A stretch of DNA of 24,204 bases from VAZQ01 sp036498625 (GCA_036498625.1 DASYFD010000133.1:1-24204), one strand, 5' to 3'; counted from the stretch's first letter, positions 14,279-21,955 are shown. The notes: generated by a model not told the origin, from the sequence alone. Numbers and translations are program-made.

Positions 14279-15046
14279 ATGTGCGGACGCTATTCCATCA
14301 CCACCGCGCCGGAAGCCATGCGGCAATTGTTCCGCTATCTCGAGCAGCCGAACTTTCCGCCGCGCTACAACATCGCCCCGACCCAGCCGGTGCCGATCGT
14401 GCGGCTCGAGCAGGGCAGGCGGCGATTCGCCTTGGTGCGCTGGGGCCTCATTCCGGCCTGGGTGAAGGATCCCAAGAAGTTCGCGCTGCTGCATGTGGCG
14501 CGCGGCGAATCCGTGAACGAGAAGCCGGCCTTTCGCAACGCCATGAAGCGGCGCCGCTGCCTGGTGCCGGCCGATGGCTTCTACGAATGGACCGAGCATG
14601 GCGAGCGCAAGCGGCCGTTCTTCATCCGCCAGAAGAGCCGCGAGCCGATGGCCTTTGCGGGCCTGTGGGAGACTTGGGAAGGACCCAACGGCGAGGAGGT
14701 GGAGACCGTCGCCATCATCACCACGCCGGCGAACCGGCTGCTGGGCGTGATCGCCGAGCGCATGCCGGCGATCCTGCCGCCGGGCGCATTCGATCCGTGG
14801 CTCGACTGCGCATCGGTCGATGCGACGACCGCGGCTGCATTCATCGTGCCGGCGCCCGAGGCGTTGCTCGAGGCCTATCCGGTATCCACCGCGGTCAATC
14901 GCACCGCAAATGATGGGCCCGAGCTGATCGAGCCGGTATCCGCGGAAGAAGTGGTGGCGCCGGTGGCGGCGCCAGCGGCTGCGGCCAAGCGCGCCCGCAA
15001 GCCCAAAACCGACGACCGGCAGCCTTCGTTGTTTCAGGATTCGTAG
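14279..15046 (+). CDS. SRAP-domain (YedK/HMCES-type) abasic-site protein with altered active site
   Basis: 255 residues. The start is ATG 14279, with GGAGGA placed well before it; the initiator Met must be removed so that Cys2 can attack, and MCGRYS is the family N-terminus. SRAP proteins form a thiazolidine crosslink with abasic sites in single-stranded DNA, shielding them at forks. Family marks are C2, RYNIAPTQ (29-36), RWGLIPAW (54-61), EKPAFR (81-86) and CLVPADGFYEW (94-104) with catalytic E103. Two positions differ from E. coli YedK: the Asn of INAR is Val73 in HVAR, and the His of HDR is Ala159 in AERMP. Residues 220-245 form an Ala/Lys-rich tail ending in QPSLFQDS, which resembles a beta-clamp motif. 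The stop codon lies inside a palindromic repeat. Family certain; crosslinking ability uncertain. Confidence 0.93.
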   Translation: MCGRYSITTAPEAMRQLFRYLEQPNFPPRYNIAPTQPVPIVRLEQGRRRFALVRWGLIPAWVKDPKKFALLHVARGESVNEKPAFRNAMKRRRCLVPADGFYEWTEHGERKRPFFIRQKSREPMAFAGLWETWEGPNGEEVETVAIITTPANRLLGVIAERMPAILPPGAFDPWLDCASVDATTAAAFIVPAPEALLEAYPVSTAVNRTANDGPELIEPVSAEEVVAPVAAPAAAAKRARKPKTDDRQPSLFQDS

Positions 15047-15135
15047 GGTGGGTTAGGCGCCCTTGCGCCGTAACCACCATCGGCCGATCAAACAAACGCA
15101 GACGGTGGGTTTCGTAAGAGCTCAACCCACCCTAC
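15043..15135. repeat. REP-like palindromic element between convergent genes
   Basis: Perfect 12-bp outer arms GTAGGGTGGGTT (15043-15054) and AACCCACCCTAC (15124-15135) enclose two smaller hairpins. One is GGCGC-CCTT-GCGCC (15056-15069, extended by GGTTA and TAACC). The other is GGTGGGTT (15104-15111) with AACCCACC (15124-15131). ATCGGCCGAT in the middle is itself a palindrome. The TAG stop codons of both flanking genes (15044-15046 plus; 15134-15132 minus) are the TAG of the two arms. The GTAGGGTGGGTT motif is, as I recall, a widespread intergenic repeat in proteobacteria. It may act as a transcription barrier or mRNA end protector; it has no T-tract. Confidence 0.8.
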
Positions 15136-16589
15136 AGCACCTTCCCCGGATTGAGGATGCGGTTCGGATCGAGCGTGCGCTTGAAGTCGCGCATCAAGCT
15201 GAGCGCTACCGGATCCTTCACGCCCGGCAGCAGGTCGCGCTTCATGACCCCGATGCCGTGCTCGGCCGAGATCGAGCCGCCATGCCTCGCCACGATCGCG
15301 AACACCGCCGCATTGACCGCGTCCCAATGGGCCAGGAATGCCGCCCGGTCGGCGCCGACCGGCTGGCTGATGTTGAAGTGGATGTTGCCGTCGCCCAGAT
15401 GACCGAACGGACAGGGGCGGGCGCCCGGGATCATGGCTGCGACCGCGGCGCTCGCCTCGACGATGAAGTCCGGCACCGCCGTCACCGGCACCGAGACGTC
15501 GTGCTTGATCGAGCCGCCCTCGTATTTCTGGGTGTCCGCGATATGGTGACGCAGCAGCCAGAAGGCCTTGGCCTGCTCGAGGCTCGCTGCAATCGTGGCA
15601 TCGGCGATGAGGCCGTGCTCGGCGCCGGCGGCGAGGATTTCCTCGATGGTGGCGCGCAAGCCTTCGCGCGCCTGCGACGACAGCTCGATCAGCACATACC
15701 AGGGATGCGGCGCGCCCAGCGGATCGCGGCAGGCGGGCGCATGGCGCACCGCGAACTCGAGCGCGATGCGCGGAATGAGCTCGAAGCCGGTGACGGCGCC
15801 GCCGGCCCGCTCATCGGCGAGATTGAGCAGAGCGAGCGCCGCGTGCGGCGACGGCATGCCGATGAAGGCGGTCTCGACCGAGCGCGGGCGCGGGAACAGC
15901 TTGAGCACCGCCGCCGTGATGATGCCGAGCGTGCCTTCGGCACCGATGAAGATGTGCCTCAGGTCGTAGCCGGTATTGTCCTTCTTGAGCTTGCGCAGAT
16001 TGCGCATGACGCGCCCGTCCGCCAGCACCACCTCGAGCCCGAGCACGAGCTCGCGCGCCACCCCGTAGGCGAGCGCACCGGTGCCGCCCGCATTGGTGGA
16101 TAGATTGCCCCCGATGGTGCAGCTGCCTTCGGCGCCGAGCGACAGCGGAAACAGGCGGCCGGCCTGCGCGGCCGCCTCCTGCGCCCGCGCCAGGATGACG
16201 CCGGCCTCGCAGGTCATGGTGTTGGAGGTGGGATCGACCTCGCGGATGCGGTCGAGCCGCTTGAGCGACAGCACGATCTCGCCGTGCAGCGGCGTCTGGC
16301 CGCCGACCAGGCCGGTATTGCCGCCCTGCGGCACCAGCGGGGTCCTGGTATCGTTCGCCAGCCGGACGATGGCCGCGACCTCCTCGACCGAGCCCGGACG
16401 CAGCACCAGCGGCGAGCATCCGTGATAAAGCTCGCGCTCCTCGGAAACGTAAGGCGCGATCTCGGCCGCCTGCGTGATCGCGTGGCGCGTCCCGACGATC
16501 GCGGCAAAGCGGGCGAGCAGGTCGGGATCGAGCGGCGGCATCTGCCGGGGCACGGCGGCGGAGGGGAGTTCGGTCACGCGGGCTTCCAT
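15132..16589 (-). CDS. FAD-linked oxidase (D-2-hydroxyglutarate/D-lactate dehydrogenase-like)
   Basis: 485 residues, matching the GlcD/D2HGDH family. The N-terminal FAD-binding (PCMH) domain has VPQGGNTGLVGGQTP (86-100) and EGSCTIGGNLSTNAGGTG (154-171). The C-terminal cap has the metal and substrate residues KHDVS (362-366), PFGHLGDGNIHFN (394-406; H397 and H404) and SAEHGIG (441-447; E443). The enzyme oxidises a D-2-hydroxy acid to the 2-oxo acid and passes electrons to a carrier such as an electron-transfer flavoprotein. Which acid is not readable; 2-hydroxyglutarate and lactate are the main options. ATG 16589 is used; no strong ribosome site is close. The stop lies inside the palindromic repeat shared with the SRAP gene. 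Its usual neighbour sua5 lies 6.6 kb away in this window. Confidence 0.9.
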   Translation of the reverse strand: MEARVTELPSAAVPRQMPPLDPDLLARFAAIVGTRHAITQAAEIAPYVSEERELYHGCSPLVLRPGSVEEVAAIVRLANDTRTPLVPQGGNTGLVGGQTPLHGEIVLSLKRLDRIREVDPTSNTMTCEAGVILARAQEAAAQAGRLFPLSLGAEGSCTIGGNLSTNAGGTGALAYGVARELVLGLEVVLADGRVMRNLRKLKKDNTGYDLRHIFIGAEGTLGIITAAVLKLFPRPRSVETAFIGMPSPHAALALLNLADERAGGAVTGFELIPRIALEFAVRHAPACRDPLGAPHPWYVLIELSSQAREGLRATIEEILAAGAEHGLIADATIAASLEQAKAFWLLRHHIADTQKYEGGSIKHDVSVPVTAVPDFIVEASAAVAAMIPGARPCPFGHLGDGNIHFNISQPVGADRAAFLAHWDAVNAAVFAIVARHGGSISAEHGIGVMKRDLLPGVKDPVALSLMRDFKRTLDPNRILNPGKVL

Positions 16590-17173
16590 GATCGTTGGGC
16601 CGCACTCCTATCATTTCGCAGCCGCATCGGCACGGCATTTTCCGAGAGGCGCACGCAGAAGGGCTGCGCCCGGGTGAGCGCAGCCCTGCAACGATGCCGG
16701 CGGTTACCGGGCAACCGGCCGCGGAAGAAACGGCAGAAGGCTAATCCTGGTCGCCGTCATGGTGGCGGTCGTGATCCTTGTCATGGGGAAGTCGAACAGG
16801 TTCATGAGATCGCCGATGGCCGGACCGCGCTGGCCGCGAGGCATAGCGATTTGAAAAGCGAAACCCGCATCATGAAGATTTCTCTTGCAAGGATTTGTGA
16901 GGTCGTTGCGCCCGGCCGCGGCGCGTCGACCCGATCCGGAGCGGTTCGGGCTGCGGCGCGCGCGAGCATCGGCACGCATGATTTCATGCTGATGTCGGGG
17001 AGAACTCAGTTTTGTGAATCGCGATCGATGAGCGCTGCGACTGCAAAGTCCTGCTCAGGCGATCATCAATATTGGTAATGCATGCTTCGAAATTCTTGGG
17101 CGCTGCGTTCTCCGAGCCGCACCGGCGGCACGGTGATGCCTGTCGGCGGATGAAATGTGCGCCGTCCGCTCGA
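16590..17173. other. 584-base region without a convincing gene
   Basis: Between the FAD oxidase start and the receptor stop there is no ORF with good coding character. Short frames exist on both strands (minus 16704-16979, minus 16802-16987, plus 16872-17078), but none has a ribosome site or recognisable motif. Two minus-strand frames look like pieces of one broken gene: one begins with the leader-like MRVSLFKSLCLAASA at 16872, and another ends in a His/Asp-rich HDKDHDRHHDGDQD at about 16742-16786. This could be a decayed small secreted gene or chance. A strong hairpin lies at 16660-16687. Confidence 0.4.
16660..16687. other. Strong GC hairpin, possible transcription end or leader structure
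   Basis: Perfect 10-bp arms AGGGCTGCGC (16660-16669) and GCGCAGCCCT (16678-16687) enclose an 8-base loop. There is no T-tract on either strand, so it is not a standard intrinsic terminator. It lies about 70 bases upstream of the FAD oxidase start, on the path of minus-strand transcripts coming from the receptor gene, so it could end that transcript, form a leader structure or protect an mRNA end. Confidence 0.5.
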
Positions 17174-18145
17174 TCAGTCGGGCTTGGCTCCGGAAAGCTT
17201 CACGACCTTGGCCCACTTCTCGGTTTCCTCGACAACGAGCTTGCTGAAGTCCGCAGGCGAGCCCACCAAGACCGCGGAGCCGAGGTCGACAAGCTGCGCC
17301 CGCAGCTCGCGATCGGCGAGGGCCGCATTGATCTCCTGGTTGAGCCGGTCGATGATGTCGGCCGACGTGCCCGCTGGCGCGCCGATGCCGTAGAAAGCGC
17401 TGGCCTCGTAGCCGGGCACGAAATCGCCCACGGTCGGGATATCCGGCAGTGCGCCGGAGCGCGCCGCCGTGGTCACCGCCAGCGCGCGCAGCTTTCCGGT
17501 TCTGATGTACTCGATCGACGGAGGCAGCGGGCTGAACATCACCTGCAGCCGCCCGCCGATGAGATCGATCAGGGCAGGCGGCGAGCCCCGATAGGGCACG
17601 TGCACCAGGTCGATTCCGGTCATGAACTTGAACAGCTCGCCGGCCATGTGAGGCGAGGTCCCGGTGCCGGGCGAGCCCATGCTGAGCCGGCCCGGATTGG
17701 ACTTGGCATGGCTGATGAATTCGGGAACCGTCGTTGCCGGAAACGACGGATTTACCGCCATCACGATGGGCTCGCGGCTGATGCTCGCGACCGGCACGAT
17801 GTCGCGAATGAAATTGAGGCTGCCGTCGAGCGTCATGTTGATGGTGTTGGCCGAGGTGACGAAAAGGAGCGCGTGCCCGTCCGGCGGCGCATGGGCGACC
17901 GCCTCGGTGGCGACCGAGCCGCCGGCGCCGGACCGGTTCTCGATGATGAATGGCGCTCCGAGGCGCGCGGACAGCCATTGCCCCAAGAGGCGCGCCACGA
18001 TGTCGGGCGCGCCGCCAGCAGCGAAGCCGACAATCAGGCGCACCGGCCGGGACGGATAGGCTTGCGCCCGGGCGATGCGCGAGACCGCCGAGAGCGCGCC
18101 AGCGCCCGCCGCCAGATGCAGAAATCGCCGGCGCTGGAGCTTCAC
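17174..18145 (-). CDS. Bug/TctC-family periplasmic solute receptor (tripartite tricarboxylate-type)
   Basis: 323 residues, typical of Bug receptors. The N-terminus (QRRRFLHLAAGAGALSAVS, cleavage near ARAQA) is a leader with a twin-arginine-like RRRF, so Tat or Sec export is possible. The mature protein begins YPSRPVRLIVGFAAGG, the Bug hallmark. It continues with DIVARLLGQWLSARLG, ENRSGAGGSVATEAVA, MGSPGTGTSPHMAGE, HVPYRGSPPALIDLIGG and GSPADF, all in family order. These proteins bind carboxylates in the periplasm. No TctA or TctB membrane gene is in the window, so this is an orphan receptor, as is common in alpha- and betaproteobacteria. The ligand is unknown. Downstream is the gene-poor stretch; upstream is a REP-like pair. 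Confidence 0.92.
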   Translation of the reverse strand: MKLQRRRFLHLAAGAGALSAVSRIARAQAYPSRPVRLIVGFAAGGAPDIVARLLGQWLSARLGAPFIIENRSGAGGSVATEAVAHAPPDGHALLFVTSANTINMTLDGSLNFIRDIVPVASISREPIVMAVNPSFPATTVPEFISHAKSNPGRLSMGSPGTGTSPHMAGELFKFMTGIDLVHVPYRGSPPALIDLIGGRLQVMFSPLPPSIEYIRTGKLRALAVTTAARSGALPDIPTVGDFVPGYEASAFYGIGAPAGTSADIIDRLNQEINAALADRELRAQLVDLGSAVLVGSPADFSKLVVEETEKWAKVVKLSGAKPD

Positions 18146-18167
18146 GGCATTCCTCCGATCCGCTCAG

Positions 18168-18250
18168 TCCCGCGGACGCGGGAATCCAGACTTTGCCAAA
18201 TAACTCGGACTTTCAATGGGCAAAGGCTGGGTCCCCGCGTCCGCGGGGAC
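18168..18250. repeat. Facing pair of REP-like palindromes
   Basis: The left unit TCCCGCGGACGCGGGA (18168-18183) and the right unit GTCCCCGCGTCCGCGGGGAC (18231-18250) are each near-perfect hairpins with a two-base turn. They are joined by inverted flanks: ATCCAGACTTTGCC (18184-18197) on the left mirrors GGCAAAGGCTGGGT on the right (18219-18232), with a 21-base AT-rich spacer. The whole is an imperfect 30-base inverted repeat. The form 'palindrome + ATCCAG' recalls a REP class common in proteobacteria. It lies between the receptor and sulfotransferase genes. Confidence 0.75.
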
Positions 18251-18326
18251 GAGCGGGTGGTGTCCTCACCAGCTGTCTTCGCACGCTCTCGCTCGTGCCG
18301 GCTGATTTCCCGGACCGCCATCGGAT

Positions 18327-19184
18327 TCAATCGAGCGGCAGATAGTTGAAGCGCCGCATCTGCTCGCCATGATCGCGCACGACGCGATCGATCTGGGCCG
18401 GCGTCAGCACGTCCTTCCATTGGCCCGCGCGGCCTTCGCGAAAGAAATTCTGCGCCGCCGTCGTCGGCCGCTCGCGAAAGCCCTTCTGTTTTTCCTGCGC
18501 CTGCAGACGCGCAAATGAGGATCGTTCGATCGCCTGCTCCAGCTCCCGGCGGGTCGGATCGAACAGGAGATGCCGCGCCATGGCGCCGAACGTCTTTTTC
18601 GGATCGGCGAGCATGTCCTCATAGCGCACCACATGCAGGGCGTGGTGCTGGCTTCGGGTCCAGCTCCACACGTGCTGGCTCCAGGAGCCGTGCACCTCGT
18701 AGACGCCGCGATCGCTGCCGCTCGTCTCCAGATCGGTCATCGACATCCGCTCGATCGCATCATCGATCGATGCGCCGGAATGATGAGCGTAGGAGATCGC
18801 GACATCGAGCGGATTGCGAACGACGTTGACGGCGCCGGCCGTGACCGCAAAATTGATGGTGGAATGGCCGCGATCCATGACCAGGCAGTTGTGCGTCTTG
18901 ATCAGGATGAGGCCCCGGAATGAATCGGCGATTTGCCGGTGGACGTCATGGCGGGTGGCGGCGATCTCGTTGCGATGAGCGGCGTTGTCGGGCTCGAAGC
19001 CCAGGAAGTCGGCGTAGCGGCGCTTGTCGAGGTCCCAGGTGGAGAACCGCGCCATCTCGTTGATGTCCTGCTCGCCGTCTTCGCCATTGCGCAGCCGGAT
19101 CAGGTTATGCAGGAAGGCGCGCGCCCAGGTGTTGCCGGACTTCGGGTAGGACGCGATCCAGACGATTCCTGATTTCTCCGACAT
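18327..19184 (-). CDS. PAPS-dependent sulfotransferase family protein
   Basis: 285 residues from the ATG at 19184; in-frame starts at 19220, 19241 and 19304 would add polar residues without family likeness. The sulfate-donor (PAPS) sites are intact: the 5'-phosphosulfate loop SYPKSGNTW (12-20), the 3'-phosphate site VVRNPLDVAISYAHHSG (121-137) with R123 and S131, and the closing FFREGRAGQWKD loop (247-258). H98 in IKTHN sits at the catalytic-base position. The protein should be soluble and cytoplasmic, transferring sulfate to a hydroxyl or amine of an unknown acceptor (small molecule, lipid or glycan). No PAPS-synthesis or glycan genes are nearby. The gene diverges from the outer-membrane protein gene across 217 bases, which suggests separate promoters. 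Confidence 0.88.
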   Translation of the reverse strand: MSEKSGIVWIASYPKSGNTWARAFLHNLIRLRNGEDGEQDINEMARFSTWDLDKRRYADFLGFEPDNAAHRNEIAATRHDVHRQIADSFRGLILIKTHNCLVMDRGHSTINFAVTAGAVNVVRNPLDVAISYAHHSGASIDDAIERMSMTDLETSGSDRGVYEVHGSWSQHVWSWTRSQHHALHVVRYEDMLADPKKTFGAMARHLLFDPTRRELEQAIERSSFARLQAQEKQKGFRERPTTAAQNFFREGRAGQWKDVLTPAQIDRVVRDHGEQMRRFNYLPLD

Positions 19185-19264
19185 GGCGGCGGCCGGCCTC
19201 GATGGCTGTTGACGCATTGCTTCACGTGATGGTTGCGCCATGCGGCAGCTTAAGACCCTCAGTT

Positions 19265-19282
19265 TGTTGCGCTTTTGCAACA
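19265..19282. promoter_or_regulatory. Inverted repeat TGTTGC-N6-GCAACA in the divergent promoter region
   Basis: Exact 6-bp arms (19265-19270 and 19277-19282) around GCTTTT sit in the 217-base gap between the divergent sulfotransferase and outer-membrane protein genes. The position and symmetry suit an operator acting on one or both promoters. No regulator gene adjoins it. It may also be chance. Confidence 0.3.
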
Positions 19283-19401
19283 CGCTGGAATAAACGGACG
19301 CCAAACGTGGAATTCGATGGCCGCGGCGGCGGAATGGGTGCGAACGCGTTTTGCACGGCCTCTCCTGTCAGGTACCTTTACCCAGGTAATAAGAGGCCAG
19401 C

Positions 19402-20454
19402 ATGCCACCTGTCCAACCTTCCCTGCGCGGCTCGCTGCTGACCGGTGCCTCGGCGCTGGCGCTTTCGGTGTCGGCATCCGGCGCCCACGGCCAGGCCGCG
19501 CCCCCGAGTCCGCCTCCCAGGGTGACGGTCTGGGGCGAAGGTGCGTTGTTTTGGACCGGTGGGCCGAGCTTCAATGTTCCAACGATTCCCGGCCTGGGCG
19601 CGCCCTTCACGTCCTTCAATCCGAAGCTTGGATTGGAAGGCGCGGTCGGGTTCGACTATCAGTGGCCGAGCCAGCCTTGGCACTTCGTCTTCGATATCCG
19701 GTACGGCCGGACCAAGACCGCCTCCGTCAATGGGGCTTCCTCGTCCTCCAGCTCCACCACCTTCCAGTCGTTTATTAGTGTTATCGGTTTTCCTGTAACG
19801 AATACCACGACCGTCACGACGGCCAATTCGGGCGTCACACGCGCGACCGAGTGGGAAAGTCACCTGGTCGCCGATTTCATGATCGGGCGGGACTTCGGTG
19901 TCGGTACCAACAGGCCCGAGTTCCAGTTCGGGTTTCGCGTCGCCGATCTGCATGCCGTGGCGCAGGCGCAGGAATCCGGCCTGGCGACCATAACCACAGA
20001 CAGGACTTTCTACGCTCCCTCCCTGTTTCATTTTGTGTCGACCCATAGCTCCACATCCACGGCCAGTTCCGCTGCCGCGCGCTGGAGCAGCGGCTTCTTC
20101 GGCGTTGGTCCCCGCCTGGCGGTCGCCGGCGGCATTCCGATCGCGGGCCCCTGGTCGTTCGACTACAGCGGCGGGATCGCCGCCCTGATCGGCGACAGAA
20201 CGTTCAATGTCTCGATGTGGAGCAGCCTCGGGCCCGGGTTCGCGACGAATTACGGCAATACCGCGCTCGTGCTCAATGCGGACGGCTGGGCCGCCATCAG
20301 CTACGCGTTCACGCCGCACTTCAAGGCGAGCGCCGGCTTGCGGGGCGATGTCTACGGCTTCGCCCTGACGACCTATGACGTCAATACCGGCGGGCTGGTG
20401 AACATCAGCCGCTTCTTCGGCGGCCCCTTCGTGCGATTCACCGGCGCTTTTTGA
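19402..20454 (+). CDS. Outer-membrane beta-barrel protein (Lpg1974/MOMP-like porin)
   Basis: 350 residues. AGAGG lies 7 bases before the ATG at 19402. A Sec leader occupies residues 1-30 (hydrophobic SLLTGASALALSVSASG, cleavage near AHGQA), followed by a short Pro-rich link. The mature part is a run of alternating amphipathic strands with Gly turns and aromatic girdles: VTVWGEGALFWTGG, LEGAVGFDYQW, WHFVFDIRYGR, EFQFGFRVADLH, and a GPFVRFTGAF end finishing in the C-terminal Phe that marks outer-membrane barrels for BAM assembly. Ser/Thr-rich loops (100-145 and 205-225) are probably extracellular. The opening Trp-Gly-Glu pattern is like the pore-forming MOMP/Lpg1974 family. The adenylating-enzyme gene follows 49 bases later and is probably cotranscribed. 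The solute is unknown. Confidence 0.85.
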   Translation: MPPVQPSLRGSLLTGASALALSVSASGAHGQAAPPSPPPRVTVWGEGALFWTGGPSFNVPTIPGLGAPFTSFNPKLGLEGAVGFDYQWPSQPWHFVFDIRYGRTKTASVNGASSSSSSTTFQSFISVIGFPVTNTTTVTTANSGVTRATEWESHLVADFMIGRDFGVGTNRPEFQFGFRVADLHAVAQAQESGLATITTDRTFYAPSLFHFVSTHSSTSTASSAAARWSSGFFGVGPRLAVAGGIPIAGPWSFDYSGGIAALIGDRTFNVSMWSSLGPGFATNYGNTALVLNADGWAAISYAFTPHFKASAGLRGDVYGFALTTYDVNTGGLVNISRFFGGPFVRFTGAF

Positions 20455-20503
20455 GCACACGAGCCGGGCGCGCGGAATTGAGTGCCGATCGCCGGTTCCG
20501 GGC

Positions 20504-21955
20504 ATGAACATCGTCGAGCCGATCCTGTTCCAGGCGAGGTACCGGCCGGAAGCGCCCGCGTTGTGCGCGCAGGGCAACGACGTGGTCAGCTACGCCCGGC
20601 TCGTCCTCCAGATGAACGCCATCGCGGGCCGCGCCATCGCGCTGGGACTTGCGCCCGCAAGCATCGTGGCGCTGTCGATCGAGGAGCCGCTGCTGCACGC
20701 GGCGGTCATTCTCGGCCTCACCCAGGCCGGGATCGTCACGGTCTCGGTCGCGGGCCACAAGCCGCCTTCCGGGCTGAAGGTCGATGCCGTGATCAGCAGC
20801 AAGCCCTATCCGTTCGCGCCCGAGGCACGACATCTGATCCTGGACTATAGCTGGATGATGGTCGGCGGGCCAGCGGTCGCGGTATCGCCGGCCGGGAGCC
20901 GCGCCAGCGAGGCGGTTTGCCGGATCGTGCTGACCTCCGGAACCACCGGAGATCCGAAGGCGGTGGCGCTGACCCACAAGATGGTGACGGCGAGAAATGC
21001 GCGATTTGACTATGCGACGGGCAGCCGGCTCACCACCTGCGCGCGCGTCTTCGTGAACATGGGCCTTGCGGCGGCGCTCGGGTATCAGTTCCTGATCCAT
21101 ATGCTGGGGCGCGGCGGCGCGCTGTTCTTCCATGGCGAGAGCATGGAGAATACGTTGCGTGCGTTCGAGATCTTTCGGATCGAGGCCATGCTGGCAACCC
21201 CGACGGCGCTCGCTCAGCTGCTCGCGGTTTGCGACCGGGCTGCGATCGAGATTCATGTCGATACGATTCTGTCGGGCGGCAGCCTGCTGCCGCTGTCGCT
21301 GGTGGAGCGCGTGCGGCCGCGCCTGTGCCAGCACCTCATTACCGGTTACGGCTCGACCGAGACCGCCATAAGTGCCACCGCGCCGGCGGAGCGGATCGCG
21401 CACATTGCGGGCGCGGCGGGCTATGTGACCCCGGGCCTGCGGATCGAGATCGTCGACGAGGCCGACCGGGCGCTCCCGGCCGGCGCCGAGGGGATCGTTC
21501 GCATCGCCAGCGAGTTCGCCGTCGACCGTTATATCGACGACCCGATCGAATCCGCGCACGCCTTCCGCGACGGATGGTTCTATCCGGGCGACCTCGGATC
21601 GCTGACGCCCGACAACCTGCTGATCATCTCGGGGCGCCAGAACGACGTGCTCAACGCCGGCGGCGGCAAGCTCGCGGCGGAGAAGGTCGAGGCCGTGCTG
21701 CTCGCGTGCAAGGGCGTGAGCGAGGCCGCGGTCTTCATGGCGACCAGCAAGCTCGGGGTCGAGGAGGTCTGGGCCGCCATCGTCTGCAGCGAGAAGATCG
21801 ACCCCGAGAGCCTGCGGGCGCGCTGCCGGTCAAGCATGCCGACAGTGTTCGTGCCGGCGCATATCGTTGTCCTCGACGCGTTGCCGCTGAGCGCGGCCGG
21901 CAAGGTCGACCGGCAATGCCTGAAGGACAGGCTCGCGGGCGCGGCGCGCGCCTGA
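20504..21955 (+). CDS. AMP-forming adenylating enzyme (ANL superfamily; probable acyl/aryl-CoA ligase)
   Basis: 483 residues, a little shorter than typical CoA ligases (about 500-560), with the deficit in the N-terminal domain. The ANL motifs are present: A3 LTSGTTGDPKAV (143-154), A5 GYGSTETA (281-288), A7 FYPGDLGSL (359-367), the hinge motif A8 SGRQNDVLNAGGGKL (376-390) and A10 SAAGKVDR (463-470) with the catalytic K467. The enzyme should form an acyl-AMP from a carboxylate and ATP, then normally a CoA thioester. The substrate cannot be read from the pocket. There is no thiolation domain, so an NRPS role is unlikely on its own. The gene follows the porin by 49 bases; the ribosome site is weak. 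Activity expected; substrate open. Confidence 0.88.
   Translation: MNIVEPILFQARYRPEAPALCAQGNDVVSYARLVLQMNAIAGRAIALGLAPASIVALSIEEPLLHAAVILGLTQAGIVTVSVAGHKPPSGLKVDAVISSKPYPFAPEARHLILDYSWMMVGGPAVAVSPAGSRASEAVCRIVLTSGTTGDPKAVALTHKMVTARNARFDYATGSRLTTCARVFVNMGLAAALGYQFLIHMLGRGGALFFHGESMENTLRAFEIFRIEAMLATPTALAQLLAVCDRAAIEIHVDTILSGGSLLPLSLVERVRPRLCQHLITGYGSTETAISATAPAERIAHIAGAAGYVTPGLRIEIVDEADRALPAGAEGIVRIASEFAVDRYIDDPIESAHAFRDGWFYPGDLGSLTPDNLLIISGRQNDVLNAGGGKLAAEKVEAVLLACKGVSEAAVFMATSKLGVEEVWAAIVCSEKIDPESLRARCRSSMPTVFVPAHIVVLDALPLSAAGKVDRQCLKDRLAGAARA

Noticed and set aside
20504..21955. Unusual A8 hinge (N where many ligases have K) as a sign of a dead enzyme
   Set aside because: The D-V-x-N-x-x-G form also occurs in active acetyl-CoA-synthetase-like enzymes, and the catalytic A10 lysine (K467) is present.
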